Assembly (NCBI GenBank): GCA_963828755.1
Contig: CAWHFY010000003.1
Location: forward strand, 186,001-250,000
Direction of reading: 5' to 3'
Origin: WHSW01 sp963828755
GTDB lineage: Bacteria; Actinomycetota; Thermoleophilia; Solirubrobacterales; 70-9
Length of the DNA: 64,000 nt
Position 1 is the stretch's first letter. The number at the start of each line of letters is the position of its first letter. Positions 9,500 through 17,791 of the stretch are shown here, one piece after another. The translations under genes were made by a program, and so were the position numbers. The notes below the pieces were generated by a model. It had not been told where the DNA came from. It saw only the letters and a program-made list of their open reading frames with translations, and did no database searches.

Positions 9500-10443
9500 G
9501 CAAAGCAGCAGAGCGCATCCACGTCACCCGGTCGCGCGCCAACCCCGGCGGCGCCAGCGGGATCGAGGGACGGCCGTTTCGCGAGCGCAAGCCGCCGTGG
9601 CTGAAGGTCCCGGCGCCCGGCGGTGAGACCTACCGGCGGCTGAAGAAGTCGATTGAGGCCGACAACCTGCACACCGTCTGCGAGGAGGCCAACTGCCCGA
9701 ACGTCGGAGAATGCTGGGAGCGCGGCACGGCGACCTTCATGATTCTCGGCGACGTCTGCACGCGCCGCTGCGGCTTTTGCAACGTGCAGACCGGGGTGCC
9801 GACCTGGAACGACCCGCTCGAGCCGCTTCGCGTCGCGACCCAGGTCAAGAAGATGGGTCTGCGCCACGCCGTCGTCACCTCGGTCGACCGCGACGACCTG
9901 CCCGACTACGGCGCCTCGGCGTTCGTCGGCGTGATCCGGTCGATTCGGATGATGGCGCCGGACTGCAAGGTCGAGATCCTCACCCCCGACTTCCGCGGCC
10001 AGGAGATGCCGCTCGCGAAGGTGATCCACGAGGGGCCCGACGTCTTCAATCACAACGTCGAGACGGTCCCGCGCCTGTATCCACGAGCGCGTCGCGGCTC
10101 GGACTTCCTGCGCTCCTGCCGGGTGCTGCGGCTCGCCAAGGAGATGGGCGGCGACCGGGTGCTGACCAAGTCCGGCCTCATGGTCGGCCTCGGCGAGGAC
10201 TTCGACGAGATGGTCGACACGTTCCGGACCCTGCGGGAACACCGGGTCCAGATCCTCACGGTCGGCCAATACCTGCGCCCGACCGAAAAGCACCTGCCGG
10301 TGGTCCGCTACTGGGAGCCCACCGAGTTCGATCGCCTGCGCGACGCCGCCTACGAGCTCGGCTTCGAGTCGGTCGCCGCGGGGCCGCTGGTGCGCAGCTC
10401 CTACCACGCTGACGAGGCGGCCGCCCAGGCCGCCGCCGCCTGA
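9496..10443 (+). CDS. lipA: Lipoyl synthase (radical SAM)
   Basis: Inserts two sulfurs into protein-bound octanoyl to make lipoyl. 315 residues from the ATG at 9496; the frame is open further upstream but that part is shadow of lipB. Auxiliary cluster cysteines in CEEANCPNVGECWERG, radical SAM CxxxCxxC in CTRRCGFCNVQ, and the conserved RSSYHADE near the C-terminus. It is the last gene of the operon; the next gene is convergent. Confidence 0.97.
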   Translation: MSKAAERIHVTRSRANPGGASGIEGRPFRERKPPWLKVPAPGGETYRRLKKSIEADNLHTVCEEANCPNVGECWERGTATFMILGDVCTRRCGFCNVQTGVPTWNDPLEPLRVATQVKKMGLRHAVVTSVDRDDLPDYGASAFVGVIRSIRMMAPDCKVEILTPDFRGQEMPLAKVIHEGPDVFNHNVETVPRLYPRARRGSDFLRSCRVLRLAKEMGGDRVLTKSGLMVGLGEDFDEMVDTFRTLREHRVQILTVGQYLRPTEKHLPVVRYWEPTEFDRLRDAAYELGFESVAAGPLVRSSYHADEAAAQAAAA

Positions 10444-10451
10444 CGCTCGGC

Positions 10452-10667
10452 TCAGCCGCCGGCGCGACGAAGCGCCGCGGGACGGCGCGCGGTCTCCTTT
10501 CCCGATGCATCGCTGCGCACGACGTAGCGCGGGTCGGTGGCGGACGCGGCCACCACCTGCCCGCCGATCTCGGTCCGCGTGGTGAGTCGCCGGCGGACCC
10601 TCCCCTTCACGGTCCTGCCACGGAAGTTCCACTCGACGCGGTCGCCGCGTTTGAACTCCTGGGTCAT
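10452..10667 (-). CDS. DUF2945 (HVA1/Tudor-like) small basic protein
   Basis: 71-residue basic protein with the DUF2945 pattern: FKRGDRVEWNFRGRTVKGRV, then PRYVVRSDASGKETARRPAAL. An AAAGGAG ribosome site precedes the ATG at 10667. The family is widespread in bacteria and plants and often annotated as a hypervirulence-associated Tudor domain; its function is unknown. Convergent with lipA (8 bases apart). Confidence 0.75.
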   Translation of the reverse strand: MTQEFKRGDRVEWNFRGRTVKGRVRRRLTTRTEIGGQVVAASATDPRYVVRSDASGKETARRPAALRRAGG

Positions 10668-10772
10668 TGCGCTCCTTTCTGCGTTTCGAAGGGATCAACC
10701 CCGGCCCGCGGTACGGCGCCCCCTCCCGGATCCGGGCGGCGTGAGGGCGCGAACTAGTCTTCCCCAACCCTG

Positions 10773-11372
10773 TTGCCGCTCAAGGACAACGTCCCGTCAC
10801 TTCGCCCGCCGCTGGCGACGATTGCGCTGATCGTCGCGTCGGTGGTGCTCTGGGCCGTCGACTGGAGCCCCGACCTGACCGAGATCTGGTGGCCGCTCGC
10901 GGCGCTCGCCTCGCTGTTCGTCGGTGGCGGCTTCGTCGAGCTGGTCGTCGACATGCTCTTTCTCTGGCTGTTCGCGAAGACGCTCGAGGACACCCTCGGC
11001 CGGCCGCGCTTTCTGGCCCTCTTCGCGCTCGGCGGGATCGCGGCGGCGGGCGGGCAGGCGCTGGCCGACCCTGACCTCGCCGCCCCGACGGTCGGGGTCG
11101 CGGGCTCGATCGCCGCGCTGATCGGCGCCTACGCCCTGCTCTACCCGCGGGCCGGGATCCTGTGCTGGGTGCTGATCCCGTTCTTCGTCACGTTCGTCGA
11201 GATCCCGGCGCTGATCCTCGCCGCGATCTGGCTCGTCGCCCAGGCTCTCCCGCTGCTCGGCCAGCCACCGTTCGCGGCGCTCGCCGCCGGGGTCGTCTTC
11301 GGCCTGCTGGTCGCCCGCCCGCTCACGCACGGGCGAGCGCCGATCGTCGACCGCTCGCAGCCGGGGTACTAG
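10773..11372 (+). CDS. Rhomboid-fold membrane protein lacking catalytic residues
   Basis: 199-residue, six-helix hydrophobic protein. The order of helices and LGRPRFLALFALGGIAAAGG followed by PTVGVAGSIAALIGAYALLYPRA (core GVAGSIAALIGAY) match rhomboid intramembrane proteases. The catalytic GxSG is GVAG here, and the last helix has AALAAGVVFG where active enzymes carry a histidine. It is therefore predicted to be a pseudoprotease. The start is uncertain: TTG at 10773 or an in-frame CTG at 10770, 9 bases after a -10-like TAGTCT (10755-10760). Confidence 0.72.
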   Translation: MPLKDNVPSLRPPLATIALIVASVVLWAVDWSPDLTEIWWPLAALASLFVGGGFVELVVDMLFLWLFAKTLEDTLGRPRFLALFALGGIAAAGGQALADPDLAAPTVGVAGSIAALIGAYALLYPRAGILCWVLIPFFVTFVEIPALILAAIWLVAQALPLLGQPPFAALAAGVVFGLLVARPLTHGRAPIVDRSQPGY

Positions 11373-11375
11373 GCC

Positions 11376-11555
11376 GTGGACCCCGGCCTGCGCGCCGCAC
11401 TGCTGATCGGCGGCCTGATCTTTGTCGGCCTGTTCGCCGCGATGACGGTGTCGGTCGTGCTCGAGGACGGCATCGACGTGCTCACCGTGACCGCGACCGT
11501 GATCGTCGTGCTGCTGGCGCTGCCCCTGATCGGCGCGCTTCGCGACCGTCGCTGA
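11376..11555 (+). CDS. Small two-helix membrane protein
   Basis: 59-residue GTG-started frame 3 bases after the rhomboid-like gene: MDPGLRAALLIGGLIFVG, then an acidic turn (LEDGIDV) and a second hydrophobic stretch TATVIVVLLALPLIG ending RDRR. Two membrane segments with a basic cytoplasmic end are evident. No family is recognised. Tight spacing suggests co-transcription with the rhomboid-like gene. Confidence 0.55.
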   Translation: MDPGLRAALLIGGLIFVGLFAAMTVSVVLEDGIDVLTVTATVIVVLLALPLIGALRDRR

Positions 11556-11564
11556 GCGCGGCGC

Positions 11565-12014
11565 CTAACGCGGCGCGGGACGGCGTCGCCACCGCAGCTC
11601 GGAGCTGGCCGGGCCGTTGGCGGTCTCGACGTCCTGGGTGCGCAGCACCAGCTCGTCGCCGGCGAGAACGTACTCGCGGCGCTTGTCCATCCCCTGCTGG
11701 TCCGGGTGGATCGCGAGCTCGACGTGGTGCACCACGACGCCCGGCTCCGGCAGTGAGAACGTTCCGCAGTACGCGTTGTAGGTCGAGTACGCGGAGGCGC
11801 GTTCGGCGGCGGTGCCGGCGCTCCAATCCCGCGAACCGAACCGCTCGCGGCCGGAGTGCTGAATCTGCACGGCCATACGCCAGCTGCTCAGGTAGACCAG
11901 CTCACCGGTCGGCGATTCACCTCCGTGGCTGACCCGCTCGCCCTCGGCGTCGATCCCGGTCCAGGCGACCAGGGTCCATTCGCCGGCCAGGCTCTCGAGG
12001 CCTTTGGCGTCCAT
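11565..12014 (-). CDS. Lipocalin-like domain protein
   Basis: 149 residues. LAGEWTLVAWTGIDAEGE at the start and the beta-rich body (VYLSSWRMAVQIQH, FSLPEPGVVVHHVELAIHP) fit the bacterial lipocalin-like (Lipocalin_5) family, which binds small hydrophobic ligands. No signal peptide is visible, so it should be cytoplasmic. It lies 4 bases downstream of the GFA-family gene on the same strand; the two are probably co-expressed. Confidence 0.7.
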   Translation of the reverse strand: MDAKGLESLAGEWTLVAWTGIDAEGERVSHGGESPTGELVYLSSWRMAVQIQHSGRERFGSRDWSAGTAAERASAYSTYNAYCGTFSLPEPGVVVHHVELAIHPDQQGMDKRREYVLAGDELVLRTQDVETANGPASSELRWRRRPAPR

Positions 12015-12018
12015 GGCG

Positions 12019-12438
12019 CTAGCCGAGTCCCGACCCCTGGCAGCGCTCGAGGCCGTCGTCGGGGATCGGCTCCCAGGCGGCGGCGTTCGCGACGAAGGCG
12101 CGCTTGCTCGGGCGAACCCCGGGGTCGCCCTCGAAGGCGCTCATCCGGATCGCCATCTGCGAATGGTCGCCGGGGTTGCGGCTGAACAGGTGGGCGCCGC
12201 ACTCGCTGCAAAACGCCTTCTCGAAGCCCCCGTCGGGGTGGCGCCACGTCTTGATCAGTTCGGCGCCTTCGAGCACCTCGAACCCGGAGCCGTCGATCTG
12301 CGCCTGCGCCGATGCCGCGGTGCCGGTGCGGCGCTGACAGCGCGTGCAGTGACAGTACGTCGCGCGGGTGGCCGGCTCGGCGATCCGGAAGCGGATCGCG
12401 CCGCACAGACAGCGACCGGTGAGCGCCGGTTCGGACAC
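12019..12438 (-). CDS. GFA/CENP-V family zinc-binding protein
   Basis: 139 residues from a GTG at 12438. Zinc ligands of the family are all present: TGRCLCGAIRF, TYCHCTRCQRRTG and KAFCSECGAHLFSRN. The family includes glutathione-dependent formaldehyde-activating enzymes, but most members have unknown substrates. The frame continues open upstream for more than 2 kb because of GC bias; that extension is antisense to the sulfatase and is not coding. Confidence 0.8.
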   Translation of the reverse strand: MSEPALTGRCLCGAIRFRIAEPATRATYCHCTRCQRRTGTAASAQAQIDGSGFEVLEGAELIKTWRHPDGGFEKAFCSECGAHLFSRNPGDHSQMAIRMSAFEGDPGVRPSKRAFVANAAAWEPIPDDGLERCQGSGLG

Positions 12439-12474
12439 GGTGCCCGAGGCTATACATGCAAGGATCGCGGCGTC

Positions 12475-14175
12475 TTGGCACGGAAGCCGAACATCGTTCT
12501 GTTGGTTACCGACCAGCAGCGTCGCCCGCGCCATTGGCGCGACGACCCCGGCTGGCTGCGCGACCTGACGCCCAACGAGGCGGAGTTGGCGCGCACCGGC
12601 GTCAGCTTCACCAACGGCTTCTGCAACACGGCGATGTGCTCGCCGAGCCGGGCGACGCTGTTCACCGGGCGGTTTCCCGCCGAGCACGGCGTCGAACTCA
12701 CCCTGACCGCGGCCGACCTGCGCCCGGACCCGCGCCACATACCCGCGGTGTTGCGGACGACCGCCGAGGTGCTCCGCAGCGGCGCGGTTCCGCGCCGCCG
12801 GGTGCTCACCCAGTTCGCCAAGAACGCGCTGCGGATCGACTCGAGCCGCGGCAACGAGAGCGAGCTCGACCCGGCGACCCCGAACCTCGCCCGGTTGCTC
12901 GAGCGCGCCGGGTACACCGTGGCCTACAAGGGCAAGTGGCACCTCACGCACCCGAGCGGCGCGAAGACCGGGACTGGGCTGCTCGGCGGCTGGACCGATG
13001 CCGACTCGCGCCGGATCGAGCGCGACTACGGCTTTCGCGACTGGGAGGCCCCCGACGCGGGCGAGAACGCGAAGGCGGCGAACTTCGGCGGTGGCAACGC
13101 CGGCGAGGGCGAGGGCTGGGACGAGGTCTACATCCGACAGGTCGAACGCTGGCTGGGGCGCGAGTCCCTGCCGGAGCCGTTCTGCCTCGTCGTCTCGCTG
13201 GTCAACCCCCACGACGTGCTCGGTTACCCGGCGTCGTATCGCGCCGGCGGCTACGCGCGGGAGGACTTCTGCGACCTGGGCGTCGGGCTGCCCCCCACCC
13301 TCGACGAGGACCTGCGCGGTAAGCCGCGCGTGCACTCGCTGATGCGGATGGGGATGACCGCCTACCTGGGGCCGCTCGGCAACCGGCGGGCGCAACTCGA
13401 CTACGTCAACTTCTACGCCTATCTGCACCGCGTGATCGACGCGAAGATCGGGCGCCTTTTGAAGGCGCTCGGCGATCCGGGCGATCCGGCCTCCCTGCGC
13501 TCGCGCAGCGTGATCGTCCGCTGCTCGGATCACGGCGAGATGGGGCTTTCGCACGGCGGTCTGCGCCAGAAGGCGTTCAACGCGTACGAGGAGACGATCA
13601 ACATCCCAATCGTCGTCTCGAACCCGGTCCTGTTCCCGGGCCCGGCCGAGACGGAGGCGCTCGCCTCGCTGGTCGATCTGCTGCCGACGATCACCTCGCT
13701 CGCCGGCGTCGATGCCGCCGGCGCGGGGCTGCGCGGTCGCGACCTGACGCCGGTGCTCGCCCGCCACGCGGAGCCCGAGCGTGAGGCGCTCAGCGCTGCC
13801 GAGGTCGACCTCGGCGCGGTCGCCGACCACCCCGCCCCCGCCGATTCGGTTCAGGACACGATCCACTTCACCTACGACGACCATCAGGCCGGGACCGCGT
13901 CGCGCGAGGCGCCCGGGCAGCCGAACCGGGTCCGCGCGGTCCGCACCGCGAACGCCAAGTACGCGATCTACATCGACCCGAAGGGCGAGCGACCGACCGA
14001 ATACGAGCTGTACGACCTCAACCGCGATCCCGACGAGGTGAGCAACCTGGTGGGCGTCACCGACGGCCGGGTGCGAGCGGGCGCCAACGCCGCGATGCTC
14101 GGCGAGCTCGAGGAGCTGCTGCGAGCCCAGATGGCCGAGCTCGGCACCGCGCCCGGGTCCGCGGTGCGCTTCTAG
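12475..14175 (+). CDS. Sulfatase / arylsulfatase-type hydrolase
   Basis: Alkaline-phosphatase-superfamily hydrolase of about 566 residues. N-terminal metal motif KPNIVLLVTDQQR, formylglycine motif MCSPSRATLFTGR (Cys type, needing FGE maturation), and the second metal site RCSDHGEMGLSHGG. The predicted start is TTG at 12475 (AAGGA about 11 bases upstream), since the recognisable protein begins there; the longer open frame upstream is antisense to the GFA gene. No signal peptide, so it is cytoplasmic or uses a hidden start. Choline sulfatase or another substrate cannot be chosen. Confidence 0.85.
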   Translation: MARKPNIVLLVTDQQRRPRHWRDDPGWLRDLTPNEAELARTGVSFTNGFCNTAMCSPSRATLFTGRFPAEHGVELTLTAADLRPDPRHIPAVLRTTAEVLRSGAVPRRRVLTQFAKNALRIDSSRGNESELDPATPNLARLLERAGYTVAYKGKWHLTHPSGAKTGTGLLGGWTDADSRRIERDYGFRDWEAPDAGENAKAANFGGGNAGEGEGWDEVYIRQVERWLGRESLPEPFCLVVSLVNPHDVLGYPASYRAGGYAREDFCDLGVGLPPTLDEDLRGKPRVHSLMRMGMTAYLGPLGNRRAQLDYVNFYAYLHRVIDAKIGRLLKALGDPGDPASLRSRSVIVRCSDHGEMGLSHGGLRQKAFNAYEETINIPIVVSNPVLFPGPAETEALASLVDLLPTITSLAGVDAAGAGLRGRDLTPVLARHAEPEREALSAAEVDLGAVADHPAPADSVQDTIHFTYDDHQAGTASREAPGQPNRVRAVRTANAKYAIYIDPKGERPTEYELYDLNRDPDEVSNLVGVTDGRVRAGANAAMLGELEELLRAQMAELGTAPGSAVRF

Positions 14176-14183
14176 TCCGCTCT

Positions 14184-14199
14184 TATACTTGCCCCCGTG
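14184..14199 (+). promoter_or_regulatory. -10 box of a leaderless promoter for the P450 gene
   Basis: TATACT at 14184-14189 ends 7 bases before the GTG at 14197, so transcription should begin at or next to the start codon. No Shine-Dalgarno sequence fits in between. Confidence 0.6.
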
Positions 14200-15574
14200 G
14201 TCCTGCCACCCGGACCCCGCGGCCCGGCGACCCTGAGCACGATCCGCTTCGCCCGCCGCCCCCTGGAGACGCTGCTCGCCTGGCAGCGGCGCTACGGCAA
14301 CGTGTTCACGACCCGGTTTCTCGTCTTCGGCACCGGCGTCTACGTTGCCGAGCCCGACGCGATCCGCGACATGTTCACCGGCGACCAGTCCGACCTGCAC
14401 GCCGGTGAGGCGAACGCGCCGCTCTCGGAGGTCCTCGGCGACCGATCGGTCCTCGTCCTCGACGGCCCCGAGCACCTGCGCCAGCGACGGCTTCTGCTGC
14501 CCCCGTTTCAAGGCGGCTCGCTGGCCGCGATGCGCCCTGTGATTCGCGCTGCCGCTGAGGCCGAGATCGACCGCTGGGAGGCTCGGACGGGAGTTCGCGC
14601 TGCGCGAGCGGATGCGAGCTCTCACCTTCGAGGTCATCTGCCGGGCCGTGTTCGGCGTCCACGATCCCGACCGGGTCGAGCGGCTCCGGCGAGCGATGCT
14701 CGCGGTGATCGACACCCAGGTGCTGTTCCTCGTCCCCGCGGCCCTGCGGCGCGGCAAGCGGCCGCGAACGCCCGGCGGATGGGTCGCTGGACGGCTGCGC
14801 GCCGCCGACACCCTCCTTTATGAGGAGATCGCCCGGCGACGAGGCGCAGTCGATCTGGATCAGCGGACCGACGTGCTCTCGCTCTTGTTGCGGGCGCGCG
14901 ACGAGGACGGGCGGCCAATGACCGATGCCGAGTTGCGCGACGAGCTGATGACGATGCTCGCCGCCGGGCACGAGACGACCTCAACCGGGCTGGCGTTCGC
15001 CGTCGACCTGCTGCTGCACAACCCCGTCGTGCTCGCCCGGCTGCGCGACGAGCTCGACGGTCGCGACGACGCATACCTCGATGCGGTCGTTTCCGAGACC
15101 CTGCGGATCCGCCCCGTGGTCGACGCGGCCGAGCGCACCCTGAAGGCGCCGCGCACGATCGCCGGCTGGGAGCTGCCGGCCGGGATCCGCGTGTATCCGG
15201 GGATCGCGCTGGTGCACCACCGCGCCGACCTGTACCCCGAGCCCGAGCGGTTCCGGCCAGAACGCTTCATCGACGAGGGCGCGGAGTCCTACACATGGCT
15301 GCCGTTCGGGGGCGGGATCCGGCGCTGCGTCGGCGCCGCCCTCGCCCAGGCCGAGATCGCCGAGGTGCTGAGGGCGATCTTCAGTCGGGTCGAGCTCGAG
15401 GCCGTACGGCCGCAACCGGATCCCGTCGTCCTCAGGGGGATCACGCTCTCGCCCAAGCACGGCACCCCGGTGCGGGTCGCGCGGGTCCAGTCCCAAAACC
15501 CCCCGGCACGGGATGGGTTCCGGCGGGTGGATGCCGGCGAGGCGGAGACAATCGGGCTCGCGGCGAGCGGGTAG
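14197..15574 (+). CDS. Cytochrome P450, one frameshift
   Basis: Heme monooxygenase of about 458 residues. Proline-rich start PPGPRGPATLS; I-helix oxygen motif AGHETTSTG; K-helix SETLRIRP (ExxR); heme-cysteine motif FGGGIRRCVGAALAQ. One frameshift near 14590, where WEARTGV should read on as GREFALRERM, corresponds to one extra base. Start GTG at 14197 directly after a -10 box. The substrate is unknown. The neighbouring acyl-CoA dehydrogenase has its own promoter. Confidence 0.87.
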
Positions 15575-15616
15575 GACTTCAAACGGCGCCGGCCGAGCTG
15601 CCCTGCCGGTGCCGAC

Positions 15617-15631
15617 TAGACTCGCCCTGTG
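15617..15631 (+). promoter_or_regulatory. -10 box of a leaderless promoter for the acyl-CoA dehydrogenase gene
   Basis: TAGACT at 15617-15622, then 6 bases, then the GTG start at 15629. Same architecture as the P450 promoter. Confidence 0.55.
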
Positions 15632-17383
15632 GCGACGGTCGAGCGCAGCGCGACACCGACCTCCTCGGTGAAGGGGCTGCTGTTCAACCCGGCGACCTAC
15701 GACGGCGCCGACCTCGACCCCGAGGCGCGGCGGCTGATGCTGGCGACGATCGAGTTCTTCGAGCAGCGCGGCAAGACGGTGCTCAAGCAGCACGACCGCG
15801 AGCACACCTGGTACGCCGACTTCCTCGAGTTCGTCGAGCGCGAGCGGGTCTTCGCAACCCTGCTGACGCCGGCGCGCGACGCGGACGGCAGCGCCGAGAA
15901 GCGGTGGGACACGAAGCGGATCTGCGCCTTCAACGAGATCACCGCCTTCTACGGGCTCGTCTACTGGTACACGTGGCAGGTCTCGATCCTCGGGCTCGGA
16001 CCGATCTGGCAGTCCGACAACGAGGCGGCGCGCCGGCGTGCCGCGGAGCTGCTGGACCAGGGTGCGATCTTCGCCTTCGGGCTCTCCGAGCAGGCGCACG
16101 GCGCCGACATCTACTCGACCGACATGGTCCTCACCCCGGACGGCGACGGCTTTCGCGCCAACGGGGCCAAGTACTACATCGGCAACGGCAACCTCGCCGG
16201 GATGGTCTCGGTCTTCGGCCGCCGCGCCGACGTCGACGGCCCGGACGGTTACGTGTTCTTCGCGGCCGACAGCGGCCACGCGGCCTACCGGCTGATCAAG
16301 AACGTCGTCAACTCGCAGTCCTACGTCTCGAACTTCGAGCTCATCGACTATCCGGTCCGCGCCGAGGACGTCCTGCACACCGGCCCGGCTGCGTTCGACG
16401 CCGCCCTCAACACGGTCAACATCGGCAAGTTCAACCTCGGCTTCGCCTCGATCGGGATCTGCGAGCACGCGTTCTACGAGGCGGTCACGCACGCCGACGG
16501 ACGGGTCCTCTACGGGATGCGGGTGACCGACTTCCCGCACGTGCGCCAGGCGTTCACCGACGCTTACGCGCGGCTGGTCGCGATGAAGCTGTTCGCCGAT
16601 CGCGCGATCGACTACATGCGCTCGGCGAGGCCGGACGACCGTCGGTACCTGCTCTACAACCCGGTCACGAAGATGAAGGTGACGACTGAGGGCGAGCGGG
16701 TGATCGATCTGCTCTGGGACGTGGTCGCGGCGAAGGGCTTCGAGGCCGACATGTACTTCGAGATGGCGGCCCGCGACATCCGTGCGCTGCCGAAGCTCGA
16801 GGGCACGGTGCACGTGAACATGGCGCTGGTCCTGAAGTTCATGGCGGCGTTCCTGTTCGACCCGCAGGAGTTCGACCCGGTGCCCGAGCGCGACGACCCG
16901 GCCGACGACGAGTTCCTCTTTCACCAGGGCCCGGCGCGCGGGCTGGGCAAGATCCGCTTCCACGACTGGCGGCTCGCCTACGACGCCTTCGCCGACGTGC
17001 CGAACGTCGCCCGCTTCGTCGAGCAGGCAGAGGGGCTGAAGCAGTTGCTGATGACCGATCCACCGTCCGAGGAGCAGATCACCGACCTCGACTTCATGCT
17101 CACGCTCGGCGAGCTGTTCACGCTCGTGGTTTACGGCCAGCTGATCTGCGAGCAGGCCGCGCTCGACGAGCTCGACCGCGATCTCGTCGACCAAATCTTC
17201 GACGTGATGGTGCGCGACTTCTCCGGCTACGCGGTCGCCCTGCACGGGCGCGCATCGTCGACCGAGGCGCAGCAGGACTGGGCGTTGAGCCAGGTGCGAA
17301 AGCCGGTGGTCGACGGCGACCGCTTCGAGCGCGTCTGGGCGCAGGTCCGCGGCCTCGCCGGCGCGTACGAGATGCGCCCCTAG
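15629..17383 (+). CDS. Acyl-CoA dehydrogenase family protein
   Basis: FAD flavoprotein of 584 residues, longer than the usual 380-400. The FAD/substrate motif FGLSEQAHGADIYSTD followed by GAKYYIGNGNLAG is the acyl-CoA dehydrogenase middle domain; the C-terminal helical domain carries YNPVTKMKVTTEGERV. An extra helical C-terminal region of about 180 residues (from FDPVPERDDPADD) is unusual and resembles long-chain or very-long-chain family members. GTG start at 15629. It probably acts in fatty-acid beta-oxidation; the substrate is unknown. Confidence 0.85.
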   Translation: MATVERSATPTSSVKGLLFNPATYDGADLDPEARRLMLATIEFFEQRGKTVLKQHDREHTWYADFLEFVERERVFATLLTPARDADGSAEKRWDTKRICAFNEITAFYGLVYWYTWQVSILGLGPIWQSDNEAARRRAAELLDQGAIFAFGLSEQAHGADIYSTDMVLTPDGDGFRANGAKYYIGNGNLAGMVSVFGRRADVDGPDGYVFFAADSGHAAYRLIKNVVNSQSYVSNFELIDYPVRAEDVLHTGPAAFDAALNTVNIGKFNLGFASIGICEHAFYEAVTHADGRVLYGMRVTDFPHVRQAFTDAYARLVAMKLFADRAIDYMRSARPDDRRYLLYNPVTKMKVTTEGERVIDLLWDVVAAKGFEADMYFEMAARDIRALPKLEGTVHVNMALVLKFMAAFLFDPQEFDPVPERDDPADDEFLFHQGPARGLGKIRFHDWRLAYDAFADVPNVARFVEQAEGLKQLLMTDPPSEEQITDLDFMLTLGELFTLVVYGQLICEQAALDELDRDLVDQIFDVMVRDFSGYAVALHGRASSTEAQQDWALSQVRKPVVDGDRFERVWAQVRGLAGAYEMRP

Positions 17384-17417
17384 ACGCGCTCCGCTCGGCG
17401 CCTACAATCGGCGTTCT

Positions 17418-17490
17418 GGGGCCATAGCTCAGCTGGGAGAGCGCAGCGTTTGCAACGCTGAGGTCGCGGGTTCGAGCCCCGCTGGCTCCA
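17418..17490 (+). tRNA. tRNA-Ala (anticodon TGC)
   Basis: Full cloverleaf of 73 nt. Acceptor GGGGCCA pairs with TGGCTCC plus discriminator A; D-arm TAGCTCAGCTGGGAGAGC; anticodon stem CAGCG/CGCTG with loop TTTGCAA (anticodon TGC); T-arm CGGGTTCGAGCCCCG. CCA is not encoded. Confidence 0.97.
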
Positions 17491-17492
17491 CT

Positions 17493-17741
17493 TCACACCG
17501 GGAAGTTCCGGTCCGCGTCCGGGTCGAGCTCATCCGGGTCGACGACGACGGCGAGCCTCTGCTCGTGCCAGAGGCAGACGATCCCGCCGTCCTCGTGCGG
17601 CAACACCAGGTCAGGCTGGGCGAGACCACCGCGCTCGAGCATCTGGCGCATCGCCGCCTCCATCTCTTCGCGTTCGGGCTCCATCCAACCGGGTAGAGCC
17701 TGACCGGCGCCGACGCGCGAATGGCGCGCGAACTGTGGCAA
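17493..17741 (-). CDS. Small acidic protein of unknown function
   Basis: 82 residues (or 63 from the internal methionine MEPEREEMEAAM). The body LVLPHEDGGIVCLWHEQRLAVVVDPDE looks like a folded beta protein (core IVCLWHEQRLAVVVD). No family recognised. Situated between tRNA-Ala and gdhA on the opposite strand. Codon composition and the lack of arginine runs argue that it is real. Confidence 0.5.
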   Translation of the reverse strand: MPQFARHSRVGAGQALPGWMEPEREEMEAAMRQMLERGGLAQPDLVLPHEDGGIVCLWHEQRLAVVVDPDELDPDADRNFPV

Positions 17742-17791
17742 TAGGCGGGCATGTGGGAGGATCGGAGCCCGCAGTCGGACTGGAGGAACGG

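Noticed and set aside
12019..14811. 930-residue minus-strand open frame
   Set aside because: Only its last 139 codons are a real GFA-family gene. The rest is antisense to the sulfatase and P450 and is Arg/Ala/Gly-rich without any family signal.
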